A stretch of DNA of 64,000 nt, from contig OZ014411.1 in assembly GCA_963965975.1 (NCBI GenBank), positions 12,230,501-12,294,500 on the forward strand, written 5' to 3'. Positions 35,293-47,778 of the stretch are shown here, piece after piece; positions within the stretch are counted from its first letter, which is position 1; the number at the start of each line of letters is the position of its first letter. The notes under the pieces are model-generated. The model had not been told where the DNA came from. It was given only the letters and a program-made list of their open reading frames with translations, and ran no database searches. The position numbers and the translations under genes were made by a program. The stretch comes from Xestospongia bergquistia. Its lineage: Eukaryota > Porifera > Demospongiae > Haplosclerida > Petrosiidae.

Positions 35293-37626
35293 CATGATGA
35301 TTCATTTCAATATGACAAATGGGAGTCAGACAATTGAGAATCAGCTAGTCAAGAATATAAAACATTATTAATTGTTGTACCTTGTACACACATATATGAT
35401 TCATTAGAAGTAGTTTTTTGAGCAGACATATTAATTAATATTATTATTATATTCATTAATTTTTATTACTAGTTGACTCAAAATAAGGATCTTTTTGTTA
35501 GTAATTATGATACTCACTTATATTATAATATTTTAATTGATGTTGATAGAATTAGATCACATATGTTATTATGATTGATGGTTTATGTCGAATGAATGAT
35601 GTCATATTGTGACAAGCATTTCTTTTTTAATGACTATCTCATGTGCAAAGTAACATAGTAAAATTACCTGTAATTATTGCAAAAAAATTGTCAGCAATTA
35701 CTATTGTTTACAAAATGCTGTTGGTAATTAAAATATTATTATACATATTTACCATTTTAGGTGCTATATTTAATAGTTACTTTTTTCACTTGATAAAGAT
35801 TTGTTTAATACAATACCCTCATTGACAGTTAGAATCCTAACAATTATAATATAACAAAGCAGAATGGTATCATAATGAGTATAAACTGCTCGTCATTTGA
35901 TGAATGCTGTTACTGGTCATGAATCACTACATCTTTAACAGTACACATTGGATCATAACATAGGATTGATACCTCTATTTATGTTAAAACATTATTAAGT
36001 AAAGATATAGAGTAATTAAAAGTGGATAGCAAGAAAATGAAATGGATTTCATTTAAATGATAGGATATTAAAGCCTCTTTTTATAGTTACATATATACTC
36101 CTACTACTAGTGTAGTTAATGTGTGAGAATTTGCTACATTGTATGTACATTAGAACGATCCAACCATGACATTTAAAACAAACCCTTATTTGGCAACATT
36201 ATTAGACAGTTTTATAAATTGTCATAAATGAACATCAGAGGATGCAAATGATATTTTAAATACAAAAATAATTTTTAAACATGTTTTGTAGCCATAAATG
36301 CACAAAATCTGGTTACATTGCTTTGGACAAGAAAGTAAATGTTTAGTTTATCCATTATTTGACTTTTAGTTAAATTTTAAAAAAAACACAACTTGTTAGA
36401 TTCACAAGTAAAACAATTATAGTAACTGGAACTATTATAAGAAAAGCTTGAAAAGAACAGAAGCAACTCCAGAACCATTGGCAAGTAAATGAAAGGATAT
36501 CACTGGAGATAATTAAATTAAACAAACTCTGTGAGTGTTTGTAAAACAATACGAATACTAGTACCTGCAGATTGACTTATCATGTCTTTGACATGTTTCA
36601 GCCTAAGGTCATCTGAATCCTAGCTAAACCAAAGGAAAAGAACAAACAGCTTGTATTACATTATCAGTAAAACTCACAAAGATGAAAAATCACTGAGAAA
36701 AAGGTTCGGAAAACAAATGGTAGGATGAGGTGATTGGTGCTTAGATATCAAAACTTTATTTTTACATGTCTCTGCTGATGTGTCTTGTTAACATCCCAGG
36801 TAAACTGCATCTTTAAATTCACTTTCCTCCAATATAATAGACACTCTTTTGGCTAAGGAAAATAGAAAGTTGGCATTAGCTCTATTGGGTCTATGTCGAC
36901 ATGCAGCTGGTATTTCAGAGTCATTTTAATTCTTAATCAGTTTATTGATGTGGATAGCTAAGTTCCATTTTTTGCTACCTCTATTGAGCATGTAGACAGC
37001 GAAAGGGAAACAGAGTTAATACTCCCATGAAAATTTGTCATCTAGCTGTAAAATCCCAAGAGGCCTGGACAATTCTTCTCAAGACTTTCATAGTGTAAGA
37101 CCAATAAGTGAAAGTTGGTGGGAAGGCTCCACGGTTTGTGCTTTAGGAAGAGGGTCACTTGCTTGATCTACAAAAGGACAATATCAATCTAGGGTTGACT
37201 GCCTAGGGAGACTAACAGAACTTGGACATCGATTATTAACAGCACTATGGATTATTAGAGTACTATCTGTAGGAACATGTAGTGGTGACAAATATTACAG
37301 AGAGCACGATCGGCAATAGATGAGTGTTAAGAGCTATCATCAGCCATTTTTAATCACATGTTTTAATATAATATTAGTCAGGTTATGTGAAATATTTAGA
37401 ATTGATTTAAATGTCTTACACAACATAGATAGCTCCTCTATTGTGCAATGAAATGACACTAATAGAATATGACATACACAGTACATGCTATAATCATAAC
37501 ACTTCAACTCTAGGTAAAGATCATTATATATTATTGAATATTGATGAAGTTGTTCAATATATATTTTGACAATGCAGCAAAAATATTTGAATCTTGAAAC
37601 AAGTAATATTACTACTAACAATATGA
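35293..37626. other. spacer between the membrane-protein pseudogene and HLCS
   Basis: No gene recognised. Around 36810-36925 the plus strand has one open, coding-like stretch (LLAKENRKLALALLGLCRH) without an ATG or splice partners. It may be a fossil exon. The rest is AT-rich. Confidence 0.5.
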
Positions 37627-40600
37627 TCAATTCATACAAATGAGTCCTTTCATGATATCAAAAGTATTACCATCGGGTTGTAAGGATAGAATGTCACCAT
37701 TTGATGTACAAACTCGAAGGTAGCCATATTCATTAATACCAGTGATAGTAGCACTATCTATTCCAGGATAACCAAACAACTGGACAACTGAGTCCCTAGC
37801 AAAAGATGCAAGAATAATTCATAACTTCATCAAATGATATAATCATATAGTGTCATCAGAAAGATTTTAGTATATTATGGCAAAACAATAAGGTTTTTAG
37901 GTACCTATAAGAACCTACTACTCTTAGTCTAGTGTTAACATTTTAGGAAATATTACACCATCAAACCTTTGCATTTTAGTCAAAGTACCGCTTTTTGATA
38001 CTAGCATTTGAAAGAAGCAGTTTATAAAGACAAAGTTACAAGTTGTGTATCATACTTCACACATTTTGGAGAGTGTGTAAATACTGGACTGAAATATGGC
38101 AGACTGCAATTTATGGAATATGGAATAAAATCCAATAAACTCTATATTATAATTATTATAGTTGTGGTTGAAATAGCTAAAAGCAGACATTTTCGAAGAT
38201 AAGCTTGATATATGCACTAAATAACAATTATAAATGAAATAAAGTAACAAAAAGCTACAAAACAAATAAATACTGAACTAAACATAATCTTCTCAAAGCA
38301 TGAAACAAGCTAATGTAATCTACAATATTTGCTGGTTATTAGCTTGTATCAATGCAGGAAGAACATAATCACTTAATAATGATATGTGTCTAACAAATAA
38401 GTAATTGAAAGTTAGAGTCAAAGCCTAATATGAGTCCTTATGTGTGGCCACCAAGAAGTAAACAACAGCCATTAAATAAGCCAAATGAAATGTTGAACTG
38501 AGCTAATACAATGAATGTATACATTTATACATGTCACACTTACTGATGCATCCAATAGTGGTAATACAAGCTTTCAATAGCACTTAAACCCCACTCTTCA
38601 TAAAGTGACAAATAAATCTCCAATTTGTTTAAAGTACCTGCTAGCAACTGTTCGAGTTTTAATAATGGCAGTTGAGTCTGGTTCTCATTATTGTATATTG
38701 TAATACAATCATTAATAGATACTGTAGGATAATGGTTACTGACATTAACCCCACAACCTAAAGGGAGGGATCACTAAAATTAAAGAAACTAAATGAAATT
38801 AACCATTTTCTTACATAAAAAATTATAATTATGATTTTCAAGAGTAAAGAAGTGATACATACTACACATGGGAACATACATTACAATTTACTCATTGTAT
38901 ACTCAATATATAATGCAATTAAATATCTAAACACAGTACAGTCAATGTTCATAGTCCATATACACTTTTAGTAGTACACTCCTTACCAATGACAGCAGTA
39001 GTCACTTTGTCAAAAGTATAAGATGTCACTAGAATTCCTCCTAGCTTGACTTCATGTTTATAGTATATATCATTAGGCCATTTAATGAGAAAAGGAATAT
39101 TCTAAAGGTAAGAGATCATAATCTAACCAGTCCTTCAGAGATTGTTAAAATGTATTTTAGAACAGATTATAACGATAATAAAAAATACTAGTAAAGTATA
39201 TTATTATCACAAACACACATAGCCTTGGAATAGATTATGTAGAATAAAAAGTATACTGTGGAACATTTGAGAAGGAACTGTGAAAACATATTTTTGGACA
39301 TTGCAAATTTTAACCTTTATGAATTATAATGTACACATGTACCATGCCTATTAACTGGAAGTAGTGGATGTTTTTGTTATCCTTGTAAAAGGCTTTATTT
39401 TCAGGAAGTCATGGAGATATACCTCCTCAAAATTTTTGCAGTATAAGATTTATCATTAAGCATGTTAGTGTTCAACATGTAGGGATGTCACTAGAAAAAA
39501 ATGGTCACCACATTCAATCTATACATTATGACACTTTCAAAATGATTCTATAATAGTATTATTAGGTAGTGTATTATTAGGTAGTGTAATGATTACGCAT
39601 ACAAACTCATTATGCTGTACTGACTAGCTACTTATGTGAGCATTTTCATGTTGATTTGTGTGTTCATTCCAACCTTGTTTCTTTCCTTTTTGGCATTGTC
39701 ATGCCAACATCAACTTTCATTTTTGCAAAATGTTTTATAACTTGTTAATTATGCATTACTAAAAGATAATGAATCCAAGTATTAAAAGCTAAGAAACAAT
39801 GGCAACAGGAAAGTACTTTCAAAGCAAATAATCAAGCTATTAATGTTATAAAAAAACTAACAACATGCTCAATACTATAAAACTCAATCTATTTATTACA
39901 TATTCTCTCACCTCATAGCCAGGCATAGATCTTATAGCTGAAACAACAGATAGTGCTACAATATGTTGAATTAGACTAACTCTTTTACTAAGACGAGATT
40001 GGAACGTATACTTAAGAGGACACGAGAACATCATGCAACCTTTGGGTGAGATCCATACATTACTGCCTCGACCTGATAATCATGTAAAGATAGGAAATAA
40101 GAACAGACATGTTATCAAAAATAGTTGACAAATGAGCCAAATCATTTTGACAAGAGACTACATGAGTTCATCTTGACATTAAGTAAAAGATATTAATTAT
40201 ATAGAAATAAACATTAGTGCTAATTGTAAAAAACAATTGACCTTTTCCTTTAGTCTGTTGTCCAGGAGTACAAACCACACCCAATTCATTGCTCATACAT
40301 TCTGTTAAATTGAAATTGCCAGTAAAGAGTGTTTGTGATGATGTCATTACTGGACCAATTAGCAGGCTTCGTCCCAAATATTTAGTAGTCAAGTAACTGA
40401 AAAATAGTTCACAATCAAAATCTAAACTGCTTAGTTGTCGTTGAGAAGGTCTAGCCAGTATAGTGACCTGTATAAGAAAAGGTTATTATTGTATTTAAAT
40501 TTATTCATTATATACAAGTTATAGTAGATGCCATAATGACATTTGGCACATTTGCCCATAATACTAATAGGTTTACAATGGTCAATGCAGGTATGCATGA

Positions 40601-42054
40601 TAAAGCTAATGTAAATGTACTACTTACTTTAACACTGGGAGTCAATTGACTGTATTATTGGCTTTCACATAATTATTTTTATCATTAACTAACTTTTAAC
40701 AAGGCAAACACTACTTCTTTTACAAGCAGTTAATTCTTGCCAATAACTAATGCTATACTATATATAGTACATGTAATTATATATTAATGATGTGGTATAA
40801 GTCAGGTCTATTATTAACCTCTATACCTGTTTCTCTGTGGATGGTATTGGAGGGTCAACAGGTGTTCCTATGTTGTAGTCATCAATAATAATAAGTGAAC
40901 TAGACTCAGCTCCTTTAATTAAGACTGATGATTGAAGTGAAGTACTGTCATAAGGTTGAATAGATGAAATAAAAGTGTCTTGAAACTAAAGTAATGAATG
41001 AAGCCATTAGAAACATATACACAATTACAAATAATGATATTTATATTGATAATATTCAGTAATACTTTCTTGGCTTGAAAATCATTAAAATAAACAAAAT
41101 ACAGTGAAATACATTTTTATAGATACAATATAACCATACAACAATGAAACAATTTAAATAATTTCAAAGTTAATCTAAACAGTCATAGTACATACAGCTT
41201 AGACGAGTTACCTTTCTATTCGCAGAGGCTAAGTAAACAGCAGATAAAGCAGGCATCTCAGATGAGCTACACCGTAAACCTAAGTCAATAAAAATTGACT
41301 GTAGAAATTTGTGACGAGCTTCAGTAGTCTCTTTAATTTTAGAGATATTACTCATATCAGATTTAGCATAGCTAATAGGATCAAACAAGTGAATTGATGA
41401 ACAAATATACTTGTATTCGCTATAACTAATACATTGTACACATGGTACTATATTTGATTCAGCAATATCAGTATCGTCTTTAGTAGACATATTAGCAAGG
41501 ACAGTAGTGGTTACATTGTCTGGTTGTAGTACAGGATTAATTACACGATCAGTGTATGGAATAGACACAGCATAAAATGGGTCAAAGGTAGAATCAGAAG
41601 GATTAACTTGTAACACTTTACCAACATCATCATGTATCTGACATTGTTGCTGTATATGTAGTTTACTACTCATTAATTGATTAAGATTGTTATTAATAAT
41701 TAGGCACTTTCCACCTAATTCAATAAAGGATACCAATTGCTTTAGTTCATCATTAGTTAATTCATATGATGGTGGTATAATCAATAATAAACAGTTATCT
41801 CTCCATGGTTTATGGGTAATGTCAGAGGCAGGTAGTGAGTACACAGCATATCGTTCAATCCCAAGACACGTTTGTAACTCTCCCTTAATTTTTTGGAATA
41901 CAGAGCTGGTATCACATGATGAAGAAACGTGAGGTAACAATACGAGTATATTTGGGGGCTTTAGTCTTTTCAGAGGAATACTCATTGCAGATAACAGTTG
42001 TGCTCTGAAGCATAAATTGACGTGTTTCGACAACAACAAGCCACTCGAGAACAT
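37627..42054 (-). CDS. HLCS: holocarboxylase synthetase (biotin-protein ligase)
   Basis: Attaches biotin to carboxylases via biotinyl-AMP. Exons on the minus strand: 42054-41212, 40985-40827, 40467-40242, 40072-39912, 39101-38987, 38757-38544, 37795-37627; 1887 nt, 628 residues (human HLCS is 726). The N-terminal part (PPNILVLLPHVSS, DNCLLLIIPPSYEL, GGKCLIINNN) matches the amidotransferase-like N-terminal region of animal HLCS. The catalytic part has KGKGRGSNVWISPKGC (the GRGRGGNVW biotin loop) split across exons 3 and 4, KWPNDIYY at about residues 470-477, LGGIL, CGVNVSN, YYHYWMH and the C-terminal PDGNTFDIM. The start MFSSGLLLSKHVNLCFRA looks able to act as a mitochondrial presequence; MSIPLKRLKPPN 23 codons on could give a cytosolic form. 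The first of the three glycine-box arginines is Lys (KGKGRG), as in other lineages the box varies slightly. Confidence 0.93.
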
Positions 42055-43465
42055 GTGACAAACAAGACCTCGCCCTCTTTAAAAGGGAGTGGCTTATACT
42101 TGCACAAATTACAGTAGGCGTTAGTAATTTGCTAGTCAAAGTTTTGCGTTTCTTCTAATTTTGTAATAGAGAGACAATAAATAAAATCAAGCTAAGTAAC
42201 TATTTCAAATGCCAACTAAGATAAGGCTCCTATTTTAGTAGCTATATACATAGATTACATGATGTAGACAAAACTTGTATTCAGATCCTAAGTATTATTA
42301 GTTCTGTGTTATGTTATAGACATGTGTCATATGTTGAAAGTGTGTAATAACGTAATAATGTTTGTCAATGCTATAATACTTGTAGCAATTTAGTATAGTC
42401 AATAAATTTTCAATTACTTTAAGTTTGTAATTGTAAATTATATTATAATAATTATGTAATTATAAGTTGATGGAATATACTATCAATTTACAATTATGTA
42501 ATGGATACATAATTTTGCATATGTGTTTTACACTTAGGCTACCTTACTTACTGTAGTTGTTAGTACATGCCAAAATAATAAACTAGTGATACACTATATG
42601 TGCTAGAGTTGTATGAGCAAACTTTGTGCAGACTAATTACATTTTTTTCATTATGATTATATTTCTTGTTCATCAATGTTGTTTGTAACTCAGAGAGATT
42701 GTGTTAGTAATTCCCGGGAGTCTGTAGTCTGGTAGGCCAAACACAATAAGCAGATTAAGTATATCTGTAAACTAATTAAAAGTGGTACAAAGAGTTGTAA
42801 ATAAAAGGAACAACTATTCTTTTTTCCTTACATTTGTTGTGCTTAAAAACAATTTATGTATAAATATCAGCATATTAGATCAGACACTATATCACTTTTG
42901 GTTACTTTTCCTATTCTTGTTATAAGTCATAATATCTGCTAGACAGGTTAATATTCAGCATTTCAAGAGAACATACCATGTGGTCAGTCTCATGAAAGTT
43001 AAATGGATGATGTTCAGAGTTTATAACAATTATGATACATTAAATGTCATAGGTATACATGTCGTTTAATTATGTTTGTGGACAATGAGATAGTGTACAC
43101 GTGGTTTGTTCACTTTTAAATAAAACAACAAGTGTTTCTTAGTTCTTGTTGCACAAACTAAAAATAATAAGCTAGTAAGGCTAGACAAGTGGATACCAGA
43201 TTAATTATGCATGCAGTAGTTATAATTCATTGCAGATACAGCATGTGGCATACAACTATTGAGGCCATGTGCTGTATTAGCAATGAATCAGCAATAGCAC
43301 TTGGCACCATAGGATTTCAAAATAAATGATCCATACACTAGCAATCTGTGGTTTGTTGTATGGATGTTTGGTGTTTGTGATGTCACAGTTTCTGGATGCA
43401 GTGTTATAGCACTGTATCTGTGTACAGTGTTGTGATCTCATTTCATCAGGTTTAAGTACCTTGCA
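42055..43465. other. spacer upstream of HLCS
   Basis: The HLCS promoter should lie in the first few hundred bases (TTTAAAAGGGAG at about 42078 is TATA-like on either strand). No gene is visible. Two short repeats of the form ATGCAGTGTTATAGCACTGTATCTG near 43397-43421 recur at 45340-45440. Confidence 0.5.
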
Positions 43466-43796
43466 ATGAAGTTGCTAATTATATCTCTTCCATAATTCTT
43501 TAGCAGTCACTAGTAAAATCGTGTACATTGATGTTGTACCTCAGCTGCAGTTAGACTGTGTCACTCTCATAAGCAGGATCAATGATATACCACTCATCTG
43601 GATCAAGCTATTCAGGTACTGTCCATCAATTTCAATATTATGAAACAAGGTTGTCATATATATACTTAATCACTTTACTCTTATTCAAAATACATCAGTA
43701 TCATTGTTGATGAAATGCATTGATGGTCTGGTATTTGTTTTTGCTAGTGTATTTAACCTTTCATTTATTAATATGATTTCATTACCATACATGCTT
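43466..43796 (+). repeat. left copy of a ~340 bp direct duplication flanking the satellite
   Basis: CAATGAAGTTGCTAATTATA through CCATACATGCTT matches 45594-45943 with scattered substitutions and small indels. Shared landmarks include TTGATGTTGTACCTCAGCTG and AACAAGGTTGTCATATATAT. Confidence 0.85.
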
Positions 43797-43799
43797 AAC

Positions 43800-45350
43800 T
43801 TATGCTAAAATTATGTTAAGATTGGATTAAAATTGTGTTAACATTGCATTATACATGTGTTAAAATTGTGTTAAGGTTGCATCAAGATTGTGCTAAAGTT
43901 GTGTTATAATTGTGCTAAAATTGGTTTTAAAATGAGTTAAAATTGTGTTAAGATTGCATTAAAATTGTGCTAAGATTGTATTAAGATTGAGCTAAAATTG
44001 CCTTAAAGTTGAGTTAAAAGTACATCAAAATTGTGTTAATATTGCGTTTAACTTGTGCTAAAAATTGTCAAGAATCTGTTAAAATTGTGTTAAGATTGCA
44101 TTAAAATTGTGTTAAAATTGCATTAATAATGTGTTAAGATTGCATTATAATTGTGTTAAGATTATGTTAAAATTGTGTTAAGATTGAGCTAAAATTGCCT
44201 TAAAATTGAGTTAAAAGTACATCAAAATTGTGTTAATATTGCATTTAACTTGTGTAAAAAATTATGTCAAGAATCTGTTAAAATTGTGTTAAGATTGCAT
44301 TAAAATTGTGTTAAAATTGCATTAATAATGTGTTAAGATTGGATTATAATTGTGTTAAGATTATGTTAAAATTGTGTTAAGATTGAGCTAAAATTGCCTT
44401 AAAATTGAGTTAAAAGTACATCAAAATTGTGTTAATATTGCGTTTAACTTGTGTAAAAAAATTATGTCAAGAATCTGTTAAAATTGTGTTAAGATTTCAT
44501 TAAAATTGTGTTAAAATTGCATTAATAATGTGTTAAGATTGCATTATAATTGTGCTAAGATTATGTTAAAATTGTGTTAAGATTGAGCTAAAATTGCCTT
44601 AAAATTGAGTTAAAAGTACATCAAAATTGTGTTAATATTGCGTTTAACTTGTGTAAAAAATTATGTCATGAATCTGTTAAAATTGTGTTAAGATTGCATT
44701 AAAATTGTGTTAAAATTGCATTAATAATGTGTTAAGATTGCATTATAATTGTGCTAAGATTATGTTAAAATTGTGTTAAGATTGAGCTAAAATTGCCTTA
44801 AAATTGAGTTAAAAGTACATCAAAATTGTGTTAATATTACGTTTAACTTGTGTAAAAATTATGTCAAGAATCTGTTTAAATTGTGTTAAGATTGCATTAA
44901 AATTGTGTTAACCTTAGGCTAAAATTATGTTAAGAATGGATTAAAAATGTGTTAAGATTGCATTAAATTTGTGTTAACATTGCATTATATATGTGCTAAA
45001 ATTGTGTTAAAAATGAGTTAAAATTGTGTTAAGATTACATTAAAAGTGCATGAAAATTGTGTTAAGCTTGCATTAAAATTGTGCTAATATTGTGTTAAGA
45101 TTGCATTAAAATTGTGTTAAAATTGGATTAATAATGTGTTAAGATTGCATTATAATTGTGCTAATGTTATGTTAAATTGTGTTAAGATTAATTAAGCTAA
45201 AATTGCATTTAAATTGCACTAAAACAGTGTTAAACTTGTGCTAAAATTGCGTTTAGATTGTGTTAAAATTGTGCTAAAATATCAGTAAGATTGTATTAAG
45301 ATTGTGCTAAAGTTGTGTTATAATTGTGCTAAAATTGCATTAATAATTGC
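43800..45350. repeat. hierarchical satellite: 11-12 bp subunits in ~199 bp higher-order units
   Basis: Basic unit is TTAAAATTGTG(T) with variants such as TTAAGATTGCA. In the core, a marker GAATCTGTTAAAATTG recurs at 44072, 44271, 44471, 44670 and 44868 (spacing 199, 200, 199, 198), defining about four near-identical higher-order copies. The edges are more diverged, as expected when exchange works mainly in the middle. No coding capacity. Confidence 0.92.
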
Positions 45351-45593
45351 ACTGTATCTACATACAGTGACATAGCACTATTTGGTTTACATGCAGTGTC
45401 ACAGCACTGCATCTGGATGCAGTGTCATAGCAATGTATCTTTGAGCTTCTATTTATCATGTTATAAAAGTCATTAAGCAGTGACTTGGAAATGAAATATT
45501 AACAACATGACTTTCTTCTATATATGCTGCTTCTTACTTAAGACAATGTTTATATAGAGCAGGTATATCAAACACTTGAGTAGCAAACACAAC

Positions 45594-45943
45594 AATGAAG
45601 TTGCTAACTATATCTCTTCCATAATTCTTTAATAAAATTGTCTACATTGATGTTGTACCTCAGCTGCGCGCAGTTAGACTGTGTAAATCCAATAAGCAAG
45701 ATCAATGATATACTACTCATCTGTATCAAGCTCTACAGGTGCTGTCTATCAATTTCAATATTTTGAAACAAGGTTGTCATATATATACTTAATCACTTTA
45801 CTCTTATTCAAAATACATTGGTAACATTGTTGATGATAACTGAGAGCATAGGTATAGTGAAATGCAATGATGGTCTGGGATTTGTTTTTGTTAGTGTATC
45901 TAACCTTTCATTTATCAATGTGATTTCATTATCATATATGCTT
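45594..45943 (+). repeat. right copy of the direct duplication flanking the satellite
   Basis: See the copy at 43466. It contains an insertion (AACTGAGAGCATAGGTATAG) absent from the left copy, and a CGCGCAG variant. Confidence 0.85.
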
Positions 45944-45953
45944 CATCAATTTT

Positions 45954-46196
45954 TTGAGCACCATCATTGATATCATTTATAACACAACACATGTTGACTT
46001 TAATAACCTTAAAATAAGTGTAGAGTTTAGAGACAATACAGCTCCATTAAGAAGTAGTATTTATAGCTCTACACTGGGAAAATGTTTATGGTTAAATCCT
46101 AATTCACTTGACACTAATAGTTTAAAATGCCAAGTTAGTTCAATCCTTACACTTCAGAAAGGAGATGTTATCAATACAGAGGATTCTTCTTGCTAA
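45954..46196 (+). pseudogene. fragment of the beta-helix membrane-protein family
   Basis: Open frame of about 80 codons. VDFNNLKISVEFRDNTAPLR followed by SSIYSSTLGKCLWL parallels ISQLNVTLIFNNNTATLAG and NSIYVSPLYDCQQL in the intact gene at 47779. No signal peptide, Cys-rich segment or membrane helices adjoin it, so it looks like an isolated relic. Confidence 0.55.
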
Positions 46197-47778
46197 AATT
46201 TGATTCTCTTTGCTGTACTAGATGTAATGAACATTACAACTTATGACAGCAATATGTTCCCTGGGTGGTGAGGCAGTGACATCATCTCCTAATGATATTA
46301 GTTCTAACATATCCTCTACATTAGGAATACAGGGTGGCACCTAGAAATAATAAAACAGGAGCAACTAAAGTTATTTTTGAGGACATAATAATGGAATGTT
46401 AAATTGCAATATTTACAATCAAAAGATATCCTACAACAACAGTTTTTATTGAATTTACAAAAATGTAATCAAGGTTTATATAACTTAATAATTCAACAAA
46501 TTATATATTCATCCTCTCCATGATTGTTGAAGAGGGCTGGAGAGAATGGCTATGTTAGCCTACCCCACAACTTCTCTCATATGTTAATAGTCATAGAAGA
46601 TATTTCTTCAATGTTTTTGTTATTATTTATGAAGGACATATTATGGTCATCTACTGTCAATAAGATTGTTTACTAGTTTGATGTTGACACAATGTGGTAG
46701 TTCATAAAGCATGATCTGTTGACAGCTGTTAATATGTTTAGATTTTTTAGACATTTTATACAAAACAACATAGCAAAATTACTTGCAATAGTGGATACAC
46801 AATATGCCATCTGCTATCACTGAAGATATACATATTATTCTTGTATAATGTTCTGGTATGACTATTCTGTAATAACAACAGTCTCTTTGAATACATTATA
46901 AATTAATTCAAGAGCTAGATTGTTGTACTTTTATTCTAGATCTATCATGTTCTTCTAAATATATACAACCTTGTAAACATGGCTAATTTGTTCTTGATCT
47001 ACAGACACAAACAAAAACAAACATGTTTATAACATGATCATAATTTGAAAATGGATCATGTGACAGTTTAGTGTTTCTACATGTACAATAAATAACACTA
47101 TGTTTTCAAACATTTTAGATCTATACATGTTCAGATCTTTATCATTAAGAAGTTGATTATATCTGTCATTTAAAGATTAATGATACACATAGCTCCACAC
47201 TATATAGAATTGGCATCTGTCATTGTGTACACTCTGCTTAGTTTGACCACACAATGTTATGATGAATATTAAGTGCTTTATATTAACTATTTATCTGAAT
47301 AGATATCTTTCAGATAATGCTATTTGTCAACAACATACACTTTATATTGAATATACAGAATTAAATCAATGACACATTTTAAATGAATCTTCACGAAATA
47401 CTACTTTCTCTAGAATATCTAAATTGTCATTAAACTCATTGGAAATGTATATATAAAGTCAGTATAGAAAATAACAAAATCTACTTGTTGTTATAGTTTA
47501 CATTATAGAAAACATTATATTAGAATCAACACACATGAACTGTTAACAGCTGCTAATGTTGACATTATTAATAACTTTATGGCATTGCATTAGAATACAT
47601 AAGATAACTCATTTTAGCTACACAACACACCATTAGAGGTTGTTTACAAAACACTTTTATAGGATGACAGGATGAGTTAACATATAATACTATAAAAGTA
47701 GCTAAGACTCCAACATAACCAACAAATGTTCAAGCTAATTTTTTAGTTGCTGAACACAGATATTCCTAACAATTGGAG
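46197..47778. other. spacer upstream of the membrane-protein gene
   Basis: No gene seen. AT-rich. The promoter of the gene at 47779 should lie at its right end. Confidence 0.5.

Noticed and set aside
37340..37639. 99-codon minus-strand frame overlapping the HLCS stop
   Set aside because: Different frame from HLCS, hydrophobic AT-rich composition, no domain.
43800..45350. CRISPR-like array
   Set aside because: Units are contiguous variants of one short motif with no spacers, in a eukaryotic genome; it is a satellite.
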